This document shows positions 47,301 to 55,936 of a stretch of DNA of 64,000 bases, piece after piece. The stretch spans positions 620,001 to 684,000 of the forward strand of contig NZ_JANZKX010000002.1 of the NCBI RefSeq assembly GCF_027257975.1. The letters run 5' to 3'. Within the stretch, counting starts at the first letter, position 1. Every line of letters begins with the position of its first letter. This stretch comes from Pelomonas sp. BJYL3. Lineage in GTDB: Bacteria > Pseudomonadota > Gammaproteobacteria > Burkholderiales > Burkholderiaceae_C. A program made the position numbers and the translations under genes. The notes under the pieces were generated by a model that saw only the letters and a list, made by a program, of their open reading frames with translations, did no database searches and had not been told where the DNA came from.

Positions 47301-49396
47301 GCTTCAAGCTGCCGGACTTCAACGGCACCCTGCGCGTGATGGCCGTGGTGGCCAGCGCTGACAGCTATGGCAGCGCCCAGGCCGAGACCGTGGTCGCCGC
47401 GCCCCTGGTGGCCGAGCTGTCCCTGCCGCGCTTCCTCTCGCCCGGTGACAAGGCCACCATCGCGCTGGACGTGAGCAATCTCTCGGGCAGCGCCCGCGAG
47501 GTCAAGGTGCGCCTGGAGGCCGACGGCCCGCTGCGCGTGCTCGCCCAGCCCGAGCCCGTGCCGCTGGCCGACAAGCAGCGTAAGGTGCTGAGCTTCCAGG
47601 TGGAGGCCACCGAGGCCGCGGGCCTGGTGCCGCTCAAGCTGCACGTGCAGGCCGGCGACCTGAAGCTCACGCGCGAGGCTGCGCTGCAGCTGCAGCCGCT
47701 GACCCCGCCCGTGCACGAGCTCAAGCGCACGCGCCTGGAGCCCGGCGCCACGCTGAAGCTCGATGCCAACCTGCTCGATGGCTACTGGGGCGGCTCCGCC
47801 AGCGCCACGCTGAGCCTCTCCGACAAGCCGCCCATCGACATCCGCGAGCAGGTCAAGGGCCTGCTGGGCTATCCCTACGGCTGCCTGGAGCAGACCACCA
47901 GCAGCGCCTACCCGCTGGCCATGATCGACGAGGAGGCCGCCAAGGCATTCGGCATGACGCCCGTGCCGCGCGAGGAGCGGGCCAAGCGGCTGGACAGCGC
48001 CTTCGGCCGCCTGGCCGGCATGCAGCAGGCCAAGGGCGGCTTCGGGCTCTGGGCCAACACCAGCCCCTACGAGGCCTGGCTGTCGGCCTATGTGACCGGC
48101 TTCCTGCAGGACGCCAAGGACGCCGGCTTCGCTCCGCCCGAGAGCATGCTCAGCCGCTCCATGGACAACCTCCTGGAGCAGTTCCAGCGCAGCCCCGGCC
48201 AGCAGACCCAGCCGCCCAAGGATCCCAAGCGGGACGACAAGGGCCGCGTGGCCAGCTACAGCGACATCGAGCTGATCCGCATCGCCCACCAGCGCTTCGC
48301 CGAGGCGGCCCATGCCGGCTATGTGCTGGCGCGCGCTCAGAAGGCGCCGCTGGCCACGCTCAAGACTCTGCATGACCAGTACCGCGGCAATGCCCGCTCG
48401 CCCCTGCCGCTGATCCACCTGGGCCTGGCCCTCAAGCTCATGGGCGACGAGAAGCGGGCCCGGCAGGCCCTGGACGAGGGCCTGAACCGCGCCTATGGCA
48501 TCAACCCCGCGCTCGCTCCGTCGCAGGAGGGGTGGTGGTGGGAAGAGTGGCTGGGCGACTATGGCAGCCGCGTGCGCGACCAGGCCATGGCCTATGCCCT
48601 GCTGGCCCGCCACGGCATCCAGCACGAGCGCCGCGAGGGCCTGCTCTTCGACCTGGCCGGCGACTTCGACCGCCGCCGCTACTTCTCCACCCAGGAGCGC
48701 CTGGCGCTCTTCCTGGCGGTGCGAAGCGCCCACGGCCAGGCCGGCGGCGAAGGCTGGAGCGCCAGCCTGCAGACCGGCGCTGCGGCGCCCGACACGCTCA
48801 GCGGCAAGGAGACGGCGCAGCGCGACATCGCCGGCACCCGGCTCAAGGCCGGCACCGTGCTGAAGAACGAGGGCAAGGGCTCGCTGTTCGTGGAGCTGCA
48901 TGCCCAGGGCTATCCGACCAAGCCCCTGCCGCCTCAGACCGACAGCATCGTGGTCGAGCGCAGTCTCTTCAGCACGGATGGCAAACCCGTCACCGCGCGC
49001 CAGTTCACCACGGGCGAGCTGTTCATCGTGCGCCTGCGCACCACGGCCCGGCGGCCCATCAAGGACGGCCTGATCGTGGACCGCATCCCGGCCGGCTTCG
49101 AAGTGGAGAACCTCAACCTCAGCCAGGGACCGCAGGCCGGCGAGTTCACCGTGGAGGGGCAGAACATCGCCCAGGCCAACGCCAACACGCGCATCGTGCA
49201 CACCGAGTACCGAGACGACCGCTTCGTGGCCGCCGCGCAGCTGGACGGCAGCCCGCTGGATGTCTTCTACCTCGTGCGCGTGGTGACGCCGGGCCGCTAC
49301 CAGGTGCCGGCGCCCTTTGCCGAAGACATGTACCGGCCCGAGCTGCGCGGCATCGGCAAGTCGGAGACCGAGATCACCGTCCTCAACAAGAAATGA
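44330..49396 (+). CDS. Bacterial alpha-2-macroglobulin with thioester
   Basis: This 1688-residue protein traps proteases in the periplasm by a reactive thioester. The N-terminal helix (residues 8-25, LKILAGVGLAAAVAAAGWWGW) anchors it to the inner membrane, as no lipobox is present. The macroglobulin domains follow, then the thioester motif CLEQ (Cys1185-Gln1188) in GYPYGCLEQTTSSAYPL. The A2M complement-like domain includes LGLALKLMGDEKRARQALDEG, and the C-terminal MG10 ends LRGIGKSETEITVLNKK. ATG 44330 follows GGGAG with 7-nt spacing. It is followed 60 nt later by pbpC. That pair (YfhM-PbpC) is a known arrangement thought to guard and repair the envelope after host or phage attack. Confidence 0.96.
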   Translation: MAAMGKGLKILAGVGLAAAVAAAGWWGWQRQRGAPEAIEADSGPLAAFALADCKARLFDGSPAIAVMFTQALAGGQDFGKLLTATESAPNEEADKATPVEARWVLGDNPRVLYLPYVKPERKFRVKLAGELAAKAGATLATPQTCEVASEAMPDAYYFASRGTVLPAEINGGLPVVTVNTPQVDVQFLRIRPENLSAFLDQVGGRRERPKAASYEEGSEDYEGGYYYEDPGRRLKGRTSGYVLDQLRSMSDSVYIGRFTTDERPNRRNVSFLPVERIKELQEPGIYVAVMNTPGRFGWDYQVTHFYVTDIGLHLRRHAAQLDVFATSLKGGTALSGIELTLVDEAGKALQQLSSDGQGHGVFTQKLDKARVVLAKRGKEMSVLSLNDAALDLSEFDAIGHPSRNNKLFVYAGRDLYRPGESFQASVLARDADGRAWDKPVPLTLSLKKPDGSNAATLLVRPGATGAGYYQQAITLPADAPTGRWQLQARVDPAAKQPDAQWSFQVEEFLPERMKLQLSAPETVLTGDTALRVDVQGDYLYGAPASGNRVQASLYTERQINPLARALPGFIFGDFADDKAQKRSDAEDDELDDKGHTTLNFHPALSERSSPMLLRASVSLLESGGRPVVRSLERSWWPAEQLLAIRPLFDRNVVQEGGMAEFELTRVDAAGKFHAAADLQLRLVYEERQWYWRYDDSRGWHSGFNTQEELVEARQIKLDKRSKIALPVRWGRYRLEIADPATQQTLRYGFYAGWGAQDADDVGNRPDRVQLKLEGAPFKPGQKAKLEIKPPHDGEALVTVEGDRVLWSERLAVRARGTTVEIPVAEDWKRHDLYITVAAFRPGSQGDKVTPARALGLVHLPLWREDRKPKVELVAPPKATPEQSLPLKVKVPQLAGKAALVTVSAVDVGILNITRYKTPDPQDFFFGKHRYGADLLDLYGKVIERMEGNAARQRFGGDAGKRDTQSMPRKVLLVDLFSGPVQLDAKGEATVSFKLPDFNGTLRVMAVVASADSYGSAQAETVVAAPLVAELSLPRFLSPGDKATIALDVSNLSGSAREVKVRLEADGPLRVLAQPEPVPLADKQRKVLSFQVEATEAAGLVPLKLHVQAGDLKLTREAALQLQPLTPPVHELKRTRLEPGATLKLDANLLDGYWGGSASATLSLSDKPPIDIREQVKGLLGYPYGCLEQTTSSAYPLAMIDEEAAKAFGMTPVPREERAKRLDSAFGRLAGMQQAKGGFGLWANTSPYEAWLSAYVTGFLQDAKDAGFAPPESMLSRSMDNLLEQFQRSPGQQTQPPKDPKRDDKGRVASYSDIELIRIAHQRFAEAAHAGYVLARAQKAPLATLKTLHDQYRGNARSPLPLIHLGLALKLMGDEKRARQALDEGLNRAYGINPALAPSQEGWWWEEWLGDYGSRVRDQAMAYALLARHGIQHERREGLLFDLAGDFDRRRYFSTQERLALFLAVRSAHGQAGGEGWSASLQTGAAAPDTLSGKETAQRDIAGTRLKAGTVLKNEGKGSLFVELHAQGYPTKPLPPQTDSIVVERSLFSTDGKPVTARQFTTGELFIVRLRTTARRPIKDGLIVDRIPAGFEVENLNLSQGPQAGEFTVEGQNIAQANANTRIVHTEYRDDRFVAAAQLDGSPLDVFYLVRVVTPGRYQVPAPFAEDMYRPELRGIGKSETEITVLNKK

Positions 49397-49456
49397 AGCC
49401 CGGCCCTGACCCTGCGCCCCTGAGCGGCGTGCTGGCCTCCTATCGATGACAGGACC

Positions 49457-51874
49457 ATGCCTGCACGACTGAGCCTGATGCGCCGGGCCCGCCGCCGCCG
49501 GGCCTGGTGCGCGCTGGCCGTCTTCATGCTGGCGCTGCTGGGCCTGGACCAGCTCTTCCCGCTGCCGGCCGCGGCCTGGCCGGACAGCCCGGCGCGGCGG
49601 CCGCTGGAGGCCGTGGTGGTGCTGGCCGAGGACGGCACGCCGCTGCGCTACTGGCCGGGCGCGGACGGCGCCATGCGGCACCGGGTCACGCTGGAGCAGG
49701 TCTCGCCGCTGTACGTCGAGGCCCTGCTGGGCTACGAGGACCGCGGCTTCTGGTGGCATCCCGGCATCAACCCGGCGGCACTGCTGCGTGCGGGCTGGCA
49801 ATGGCTGCGGGCCGGGCAGGTGGTGTCGGGCGGCTCCACGCTGACCATGCAGGTGGCCCGCCTGCTGGACGCCGAGTGCGCCGACCGCCAGCGCAATCTG
49901 CAGACCTGCGCCACGCGCAGCCTCGGTGCCAAGGCGCGCCAGATGCTGCGCGCCCTGCAGCTGGAATGGCACCTCAGCAAACGGGAGATCCTGACCCTCT
50001 ACCTCAACGAGGCGCCCATGGGCGGCATGGTGGAAGGCGTGGAGATGGCGGCGCAGTCCTACCTTGGCAAGTCAGCGCGTGACCTGTCGCCCGCGGAAGC
50101 GGCCCTGCTGGCGGCACTGCCGCAGAGCCCCTCGCGACTGCGGCCCGACCGCCATCCCGCCCAGGCCCAGGCCGCGCGCGACAAGGTGCTGGATCGCCTC
50201 GTGAACCAGGGCATCTGGAGCGCCGCGCAGGGGCAGGACGCCAGGCTGGAGAAGGTCTTCGCGCCACCCCTGCGCTCGCGCGTGCTGGCGCCGCTGCTGG
50301 CCGAGCGCCTGCGCCAGCGCGGCCTGAAGGCGGGCGAGTCCGTGGTGCCGTCCCTGCTGGACGCGGGCCTGCAGCAGCGCCTGGAGCAGGTCCTGCTGGA
50401 CCGGCTCAACACCCTGCCCGAGCAGGTCTCCATCGCCGCGCTGATCGTGGACAACAGCAACGGCGCGGTGCGTGCCTACGCCGGCTCGGCCGACTTCGGC
50501 GATATGAAGCGTGCCGCCCATGTCGACATGGTCCGCGGCCTGCGCTCGCCGGGCTCCACACTCAAGCCCTTCCTCTACGCCATGGCCCTGGACCAGGGAC
50601 TGGTGCATGCCGAGAGCCTGCTGGTCGATGCACCGCAGAATTTCGGCGGCTACGCGCCCGGCAATTTCCAGGCGGACTTCTCCGGGCCGGTGAGCGTCTC
50701 CGAAGCCCTGCAGCGTTCGCTCAACGTGCCGGCAGTGGACTTGCTGGAGCGCATCGGGCCCGAGCGCTTCGCGGCCCAGCTGCGCGGGGCGGGCCTGCGC
50801 CTGCGCATGCCGGCCAATGCGGCGCCCAATCTGAGCCTGATCCTGGGAGGCGGCAGCACGCGGCTGGAGGAGCTGGTGGGCGCCTACACGGCCCTGGCCC
50901 GCGGTGGCGAGGCCCTGCAGCCGCGCCTGCAGGCGCAGGACCCGCTGCGCCCGGCGCGGCTGATGAGCGAAGGCGCCGCCTTCATCGTGCGCGAGATCCT
51001 GGAGAACGGCGGCCGCCCCGGCGCTCCCTTCCGTGAGTCCCAGGCCCGCATCGCCTGGAAGACGGGCACCAGCTTTGGCTTCCGCGACGCCTGGGCCCTC
51101 GGTGTGACGGACCGCTACACCCTGGGCGTCTGGATGGGCCGCCCGGACGGCACGCCCAATCCCGGCCACTTCGGCGCCAACAGCGCAGCCCCGCTGCTGC
51201 GTGATCTGGCCGCCGCCCTGGGCCCTCAGCAGCTGGCACCGCGCCGGCAGCCGGCCAGCGTGCAGGCCGCGCCCATCTGCTGGCCCCTGGGCCGCCTGGC
51301 CGCCAGCACGCCGCCGGACCAGTGCCTGCAGCAGCGCATGGCCTGGCTGCTGGACGGCGCCGCGCCGCCCACTCTGCCCGAGCGCGGCGCGACCCAGGGT
51401 CTGGAGTTCCAGGTGCTGCTGGAGGCCGGCGGGCACGAACGCGTCTCCAGCGATTGCGCCGGCCCCCTGGCCCGCCCCGAGCCCACCGTGCGCTGGCCGG
51501 CGCTGCTGCAGCCGTGGATCGAGAACGCCCAGCGCCACCCGCTGGAGCGCCTGCCCTGGAAGGCCGGCTGCCGGGGCGAGGCCCAGGGCGGACCCAGCGC
51601 CCGGCTGCGCATCGTGGGCCTGGAGCCCGGCACCGTGCTGCGGCCCTCGCCGGGCCAGCCACACATCCGTCTGCCCCTGCAGGTGCTGGGCGCACAGGGC
51701 GCCGTGGCCTGGCTGCTGGACGGTCAGCTGCTGGCCTGGCAGGAGCCGGCCGAGGGCAGCGCCCGCCGTGCGCCGCTGCTGCTGCAACCCCAGCGCAACG
51801 GCGAGCAGCAGCTCACCGCGCTGGACGCCCAGGGGCATTACGCCCGGCTGCGCTTCACGGTGCAGGGCTTGTGA
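49457..51874 (+). CDS. pbpC: Penicillin-binding protein 1C
   Basis: The 805-residue bifunctional peptidoglycan synthase has one N-terminal membrane helix. The GT51 glycosyltransferase domain contains the catalytic Glu in LLGYEDRGFWWHPGI and the GGSTLTMQ block. The transpeptidase shows SxxK at Ser367-Lys370 (SPGSTLKPF), SLN (QRSLNVPAV) and KTGTS. The final 150 residues form the PBP1C-specific BiPBP_C domain (PHIRLPLQVLGAQGAVAWLLDG). It follows the A2M gene as in E. coli. Its stop codon directly abuts the stop of the opposite-strand gene, forming TGATCA. Confidence 0.96.
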   Translation: MPARLSLMRRARRRRAWCALAVFMLALLGLDQLFPLPAAAWPDSPARRPLEAVVVLAEDGTPLRYWPGADGAMRHRVTLEQVSPLYVEALLGYEDRGFWWHPGINPAALLRAGWQWLRAGQVVSGGSTLTMQVARLLDAECADRQRNLQTCATRSLGAKARQMLRALQLEWHLSKREILTLYLNEAPMGGMVEGVEMAAQSYLGKSARDLSPAEAALLAALPQSPSRLRPDRHPAQAQAARDKVLDRLVNQGIWSAAQGQDARLEKVFAPPLRSRVLAPLLAERLRQRGLKAGESVVPSLLDAGLQQRLEQVLLDRLNTLPEQVSIAALIVDNSNGAVRAYAGSADFGDMKRAAHVDMVRGLRSPGSTLKPFLYAMALDQGLVHAESLLVDAPQNFGGYAPGNFQADFSGPVSVSEALQRSLNVPAVDLLERIGPERFAAQLRGAGLRLRMPANAAPNLSLILGGGSTRLEELVGAYTALARGGEALQPRLQAQDPLRPARLMSEGAAFIVREILENGGRPGAPFRESQARIAWKTGTSFGFRDAWALGVTDRYTLGVWMGRPDGTPNPGHFGANSAAPLLRDLAAALGPQQLAPRRQPASVQAAPICWPLGRLAASTPPDQCLQQRMAWLLDGAAPPTLPERGATQGLEFQVLLEAGGHERVSSDCAGPLARPEPTVRWPALLQPWIENAQRHPLERLPWKAGCRGEAQGGPSARLRIVGLEPGTVLRPSPGQPHIRLPLQVLGAQGAVAWLLDGQLLAWQEPAEGSARRAPLLLQPQRNGEQQLTALDAQGHYARLRFTVQGL

Positions 51875-52618
51875 TCACAACAGCAGCTTCAGCGTGGCCG
51901 AGAACATGCCCGCCTGCTGGCCATAGACCTTGCCAAACAGATAGGCCGCCTGCAGCTGCAGGGCCTGGTGCTCTCGCAGGGTCCAGCTGGCCTGGATCGA
52001 GGGGCCGGCGCGGTGGGACTGGCGCTCGGCCGGTTTCCAGTCCCGCCAGTTGCCCAGTTCGCCAAAGCCCTGCACGCCCGCGCGCCAGCCGGGGTGCAGC
52101 GGCCAGCTCAGCTGCCATTGGTACTTCAGCTCGGTGCCGCTGCGGGCCAGCTCGCCCCAGCCGTGCTCCAGGATCGCCGTGGCCTGCACACGGGCCAGGC
52201 CCCATTCCGTCTGGCTGACCAGGCCCAGCTCCAGGGCTTGCCCCTGCTCCGCGCCGTGGCTGCGGACCAGCTGGGTGTGCAAGGCCAGGTCCCAGTCGCC
52301 TCGGCCGTCGTCCAGGCGGACCTGGTTGAGCCAGTTCCAGGTGTCCAGGCGCACGGCCTCCTCGCGCGTGCCCTCATAGCTGGCCAGCAGCGTGCTGGTC
52401 CAGCGCTCGCCAAAGCCGTAGGAGAGCGCCAGTTCGGGCCACAGCACCGCGGGGCCGCCGCTGCGTGTCTTGACGGTCCAGTAGCGCAGCTCGGTTCCCA
52501 CTTGCCCCGCCTGGGCATAGGGCGCGAGCACGTAATAGCCCGGATCGGCCCGTGCAGGCAAGGCGCCCAGCCACAGCGCGCAGGTCAGGCTTCCCAGGCG
52601 CACAGAGATCCTCGGCAT
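51875..52618 (-). CDS. Putative outer-membrane beta-barrel protein
   Basis: The 247-residue protein has a signal peptide (about residues 1-24, ending LPARAD). Amphipathic strands follow, ending in a hydrophobic-aromatic C-terminus (GMFSATLKLLL) that fits BAM recognition. Many segments alternate hydrophobic and polar residues (ELRYWTVKTRSG, WTSTLLASYEG, ATAILEHGWGELARSG). I recognise no specific family. It shares its terminal bases with pbpC on the other strand and lies divergent from the second diguanylate cyclase. The start ATG 52618 places the signal peptide correctly; the frame is open further upstream. Confidence 0.7.
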   Translation of the reverse strand: MPRISVRLGSLTCALWLGALPARADPGYYVLAPYAQAGQVGTELRYWTVKTRSGGPAVLWPELALSYGFGERWTSTLLASYEGTREEAVRLDTWNWLNQVRLDDGRGDWDLALHTQLVRSHGAEQGQALELGLVSQTEWGLARVQATAILEHGWGELARSGTELKYQWQLSWPLHPGWRAGVQGFGELGNWRDWKPAERQSHRAGPSIQASWTLREHQALQLQAAYLFGKVYGQQAGMFSATLKLLL

Positions 52619-52808
52619 GACACTCCCTGGACGGTTCTGCCCCGAAGGCCGGGGTGCCTCACTGTAGCGAGGCCTTGCCAATTTGTGCCGCGCTTCGGGG
52701 ACAGATGCACGGTCCAGGCCACAAAGTTCCGGGCAATCCCGGGTGGGCGAGCCGCCCGAATCGGCCGATGCTGAAAGGCCGGCAACGTTTGCAGTGCCGG
52801 TGACACCC

Positions 52809-54119
52809 ATGAACGCCACGCCTGCCCTGCTCATGTCGCTGAAGTCCCGCGCCCTGCTGGGCCTGCTGACGCTCGGTCTTGCGCTGGTGCTGGTCATGGG
52901 GGGCTGGCATGTGAGGCGTGAGCTGCACCTGGAGGCCGAGCAGGCCGAGACCACGCAACAGCTGCTGCCCCTGCTGTACGCCGAACCCCTGTCGCGGGCC
53001 GTGGCCGGCAATCAGATCGCGGCCGCCCAGCGCCTGCTGGAGACGCTGGTGAGTCGCCACGAGCTGCAGTCGGCGGTGCTCAAGGGCCGGGACGGATTGC
53101 GCCTGCTGAGCGGCCCGGACGTGCTGCCCGGGCCGGACAGCCCGCACAGCGAGTTCGCCCTGCGCCTGCCGGGCGATGGCGAGGAGCTGGGCCGTGTCCG
53201 CGTGGTGGCCCCCGAGCTCAATGTCTGGGGGCAGCTGAGCAAGCCGGCCATGCAGCACTGGCTGCTGCAGCTGCTGGCCCTGGCGCTGACCCTGGGACTG
53301 GGCGCGGCCCTGCTGATCGACCGCCTGCTGCTGCGCCCGCTGCGCCGCATGGCCTCCGACATGGAACGCTTCGATCCCAGCCGGCCGCCCAGTGAGTTCA
53401 GCTGGTTCGATGACGGGCAGCCCGCCCGCGCACCGGCCGAGCTGCAGCAGATCAACCGCGCCATGGCCCATGTCCACCAGAGCGTGGACCAGCAGCTGCA
53501 GCGAAAGCAGCGGGAGATGCGCGATCTGAGCGCCCAGGTGGCGCAGCAGGCGCGCGCCTTGCACGAGGCACAGGCGGCGCTGGACCTCAAGCAGCGCGAG
53601 CTGGCCCAGCTGGCCCGCCACGACGCGCTGACCGGACTGGCCAACCGCCGCGAGTTCGACGACGCCCTGCGCCGCGAGTTCAAGCGCGCCCAGCGCCAGC
53701 AGTCCCGCCTGGCCCTGGCCGTGCTGGACCTGGATCACCTGAAGGCCTACAACGAGCTGCACGGTCACGCCGCCGGCGACGAGGTGCTGCGCCGCTTTGC
53801 GCGCCTGCTGGGCGAACGCTTCAAGCGCGACACCGACCTGGTCGCGCGCCTGGGCGGGGAGGAGTTCGGGGCCCTGCTGCCCGGCTTCGACGTCGGCTCC
53901 GCCCAGCACATGCTCGAGAGCCTGCGCGAGGACTGGCGGCGGCTGTCCCTGCCGCATGGGGCGAGCCCGGTGGACGAGATGGTGACGGTGAGCATCGGCC
54001 TCGCGGCCTATGGCCCCAGCCACCCCTATCTGAGCCCGCTGGCCCTGATGCAGGCGGCCGACGAGGCGCTCTACATCGCCAAGCACGCCGGGCGTGACCG
54101 GCTGAGCCTGGCGGCCTGA
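52809..54119 (+). CDS. Membrane diguanylate cyclase (GGEEF)
   Basis: The 436-residue protein has an N-terminal helix (about residues 18-36, LLGLLTLGLALVLVMGGW) and a periplasmic sensor region of about 110 residues with no recognised family. A second helix lies near residues 155-175, followed by a HAMP-like segment and a coiled coil (about 215-265). The cyclase domain begins HDALTGLANRREFD. The active-site GGEEF lies at residues 349-353 and the RxxD inhibitory site at 340-343. Both features argue for an active enzyme under product control. ATG 52809 (MNATP) is chosen. A second in-frame ATG follows closely, and the longer upstream frame has no ribosome-binding site. Confidence 0.92.
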   Translation: MNATPALLMSLKSRALLGLLTLGLALVLVMGGWHVRRELHLEAEQAETTQQLLPLLYAEPLSRAVAGNQIAAAQRLLETLVSRHELQSAVLKGRDGLRLLSGPDVLPGPDSPHSEFALRLPGDGEELGRVRVVAPELNVWGQLSKPAMQHWLLQLLALALTLGLGAALLIDRLLLRPLRRMASDMERFDPSRPPSEFSWFDDGQPARAPAELQQINRAMAHVHQSVDQQLQRKQREMRDLSAQVAQQARALHEAQAALDLKQRELAQLARHDALTGLANRREFDDALRREFKRAQRQQSRLALAVLDLDHLKAYNELHGHAAGDEVLRRFARLLGERFKRDTDLVARLGGEEFGALLPGFDVGSAQHMLESLREDWRRLSLPHGASPVDEMVTVSIGLAAYGPSHPYLSPLALMQAADEALYIAKHAGRDRLSLAA

Positions 54120-54151
54120 GCGGCCCCGCCCACCGGCCCGCGGCTGGCATG

Positions 54152-54175
54152 AAAAAGCCGGCAGGACGCCGGCTT
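54152..54175 (-). terminator. Intrinsic terminator of the HDOD gene
   Basis: AAGCCGGC (54155-54162) and GCCGGCTT (54168-54175) form an 8-bp stem with a 5-nt loop. On the minus strand it is followed by TTTTT (54156-54152), so it terminates the HDOD gene. On the plus strand no T-run follows. Confidence 0.85.
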
Positions 54176-54195
54176 GCTGCGTTCGTGGGGAAGGC

Positions 54196-55017
54196 TCAGT
54201 CCCGGCCGTGCGCCTGGGCTTCCAGCAGCTGCTCGCTGACACGGCGCGCCGCGCGCAGCACCAGGGTCTCGTCCAGCTGGGCCTGCGGAGCAATGGCCTT
54301 GGCGATCTCGTCCAGGCGCTCCGGCGCATTCATCAGGGACCAGGCAATCACGGAGATCGCGCAGACGCTGCGGCGCTGCAGGGTGTCCGGCATCAGCAGG
54401 CTGGTCTGCACTTCCACATGGCTGCGGACGCTGGCCACCGAGGCCGGCGCGAGACCCCAGCTTTCGCACAGGGCGGCGCCCAGGGCGTCATGGCTCACGC
54501 CGAAGGCGGTGTGCTCCAGCTTGACCAGCTCGGCGTCTTCCTGCGTGGCGCGCAGCATGGCAGGGTAGTGGGCGGGAGCGTGGCGGTAGAGCACGGCCTT
54601 GCCGCATTCCTCGAAGAGGCCGGCCGAGTGCGCCGCCCAGGGGTCCACGCCCAGCATCTGGCCCATGCGACCCATCAGCAGGCCGCGCTGCGAGGCGCGG
54701 GCCCAGACGGGGTCCAGCTCAGGGGCGGGCGGGAAGGCGGCGCGCAGACCCATCTCGAAGGTGATGGCGGCCACTTCGCGCATGCCCAGGTAGGTCAGGG
54801 CCTGGTGCACCGTCTGTACCCGGCCGCGCAGGCCGTACAGCGAGGAATTGACGGCCTTCAGCACGGCGGCGGCGAGGGCCATGTCGGTCTCGACCAGGGC
54901 AGAGACGGCCAGGAGGTCGATGTCGTCGGCGGCCATCAGCAGGGACAGCTTGACCAGCACCTCGGGTTGGGTGGGGATCTCGATGTCGAGGGTGCGCAGT
55001 TCAGGATCAACAGACAT
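54196..55017 (-). CDS. HDOD-domain signalling protein
   Basis: The 273-residue protein is mostly an HDOD domain, a diverged HD-type fold lacking metal-binding His/Asp residues and used as a scaffold in bacterial signalling. Characteristic stretches are LKAVNSSLYGLRGRVQTVHQALTYLGMREVAAI and HSAGLFEECGKAVLYRHAP. It has no attached GGDEF, EAL or receiver domain, so it may act in trans with other regulators such as the adjacent cyclase. ATG 55017 (MSVDPELRTL) is chosen as the best-supported start. It is convergent with the GGEEF gene, with its terminator between the two. Confidence 0.88.
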   Translation of the reverse strand: MSVDPELRTLDIEIPTQPEVLVKLSLLMAADDIDLLAVSALVETDMALAAAVLKAVNSSLYGLRGRVQTVHQALTYLGMREVAAITFEMGLRAAFPPAPELDPVWARASQRGLLMGRMGQMLGVDPWAAHSAGLFEECGKAVLYRHAPAHYPAMLRATQEDAELVKLEHTAFGVSHDALGAALCESWGLAPASVASVRSHVEVQTSLLMPDTLQRRSVCAISVIAWSLMNAPERLDEIAKAIAPQAQLDETLVLRAARRVSEQLLEAQAHGRD

Positions 55018-55174
55018 GGGCGGCCTTGCGTGGTACGTGAGAGCGTCTCCAGGGGCGGCCGGCATGTGCCGCGCCTGCCCTGGGAGGCGTGATCCGGCAA
55101 TGGTAGCGCCGTGGGGCGGCTGCCGCGGAATCTTGTGACGCCTGGAGACGAATCTCCGTCCCCCGGGCAGGGAA

Positions 55175-55936
55175 TCAGCGCAGGAAGGCGTCGTAGCTGG
55201 TCTTGAGGATCAGCGCCCCCACCACCAGCACGAACATGCCGCGCACAAAGCCCGTGCCGCGGGCCAGGGCCATGCGCGTGCCCAGCAGGCTGCCGATGAC
55301 GTTGGTGACCGCCATCACGGCGGCGATGTGCCACCAGAGGTGCCCCTTCATCGTGAACAGCAGCAAAGCGGCGGCATTGGTGGCGGTGTTGAGCAGCTTG
55401 GCGCTGGCCGAGGCATGCAGGAAGTCGAAGCCCAGCAGGCGCACGAAGAGGAAGACGAAGAAGCTGCCCGTGCCCGGCCCGAAGAAGCCGTCGTAGAAGC
55501 CGATCACGCCGCCGATCAGGCTGGCCAGCAGCATTTCGCTGCGGCCGCTGAAGCGCGGGGCGTGCTCGCGGCCCAGGTCCTTCTTCGCCAGCGTGTACAG
55601 CAGCACGGCGCCCAGGATCAGGGGCAGCAGCTTGCGCAGGCCCTCGGGGCTGACCAGGGTGACCGTCCAGGCGCCGCCGAAGCTGCCCAGCAGGGCGGCG
55701 ACGGCAGCCGGCAGCAGGGCATGCCAGGGCAGGGTGACGCGTGCGGCGTACTGCCGGGTCGCCCAGGCCGTGCCCCAGATGGCCGCGCCCTTGTTCGTGC
55801 CGAACAGCGTGGCGGGCGTGGCCTGCGGGTAGACGCTGAAGAGGGCGGGGACCAGGATCAGCCCCCCTCCGCCGACGACGGCATCGATGAATCCGGCCAG
55901 CAAGGAGGCGAGGGCGACGGTGACAAGGTCCAGCAT
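55175..55936 (-). CDS. TSUP (TauE/SafE) family permease
   Basis: The 253-residue membrane protein has about eight helices arranged as two repeats, each starting with the TSUP signature (GFIDAVVGGGGLILVPALF and GFYDGFFGPGTGSFFVFLF). TSUP proteins export sulfite, sulfoacetate or other organosulfur anions. The substrate is not given by the sequence. It is preceded by a leader of roughly 60 nt after a factor-independent terminator (55991-56016), which suggests premature termination control. Confidence 0.9.
   Translation of the reverse strand: MLDLVTVALASLLAGFIDAVVGGGGLILVPALFSVYPQATPATLFGTNKGAAIWGTAWATRQYAARVTLPWHALLPAAVAALLGSFGGAWTVTLVSPEGLRKLLPLILGAVLLYTLAKKDLGREHAPRFSGRSEMLLASLIGGVIGFYDGFFGPGTGSFFVFLFVRLLGFDFLHASASAKLLNTATNAAALLLFTMKGHLWWHIAAVMAVTNVIGSLLGTRMALARGTGFVRGMFVLVVGALILKTSYDAFLR

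Noticed and set aside
44147-49972. Very long minus-strand open frame (over 1900 codons) across the A2M gene, and similar ones at 29721-32978 and 1652-3451
   Set aside because: These are antisense shadows of GC-rich genes with strong third-position bias. The plus-strand products have clear families and the antisense translations are His/Ala/Gly/Arg-rich low-complexity sequence.
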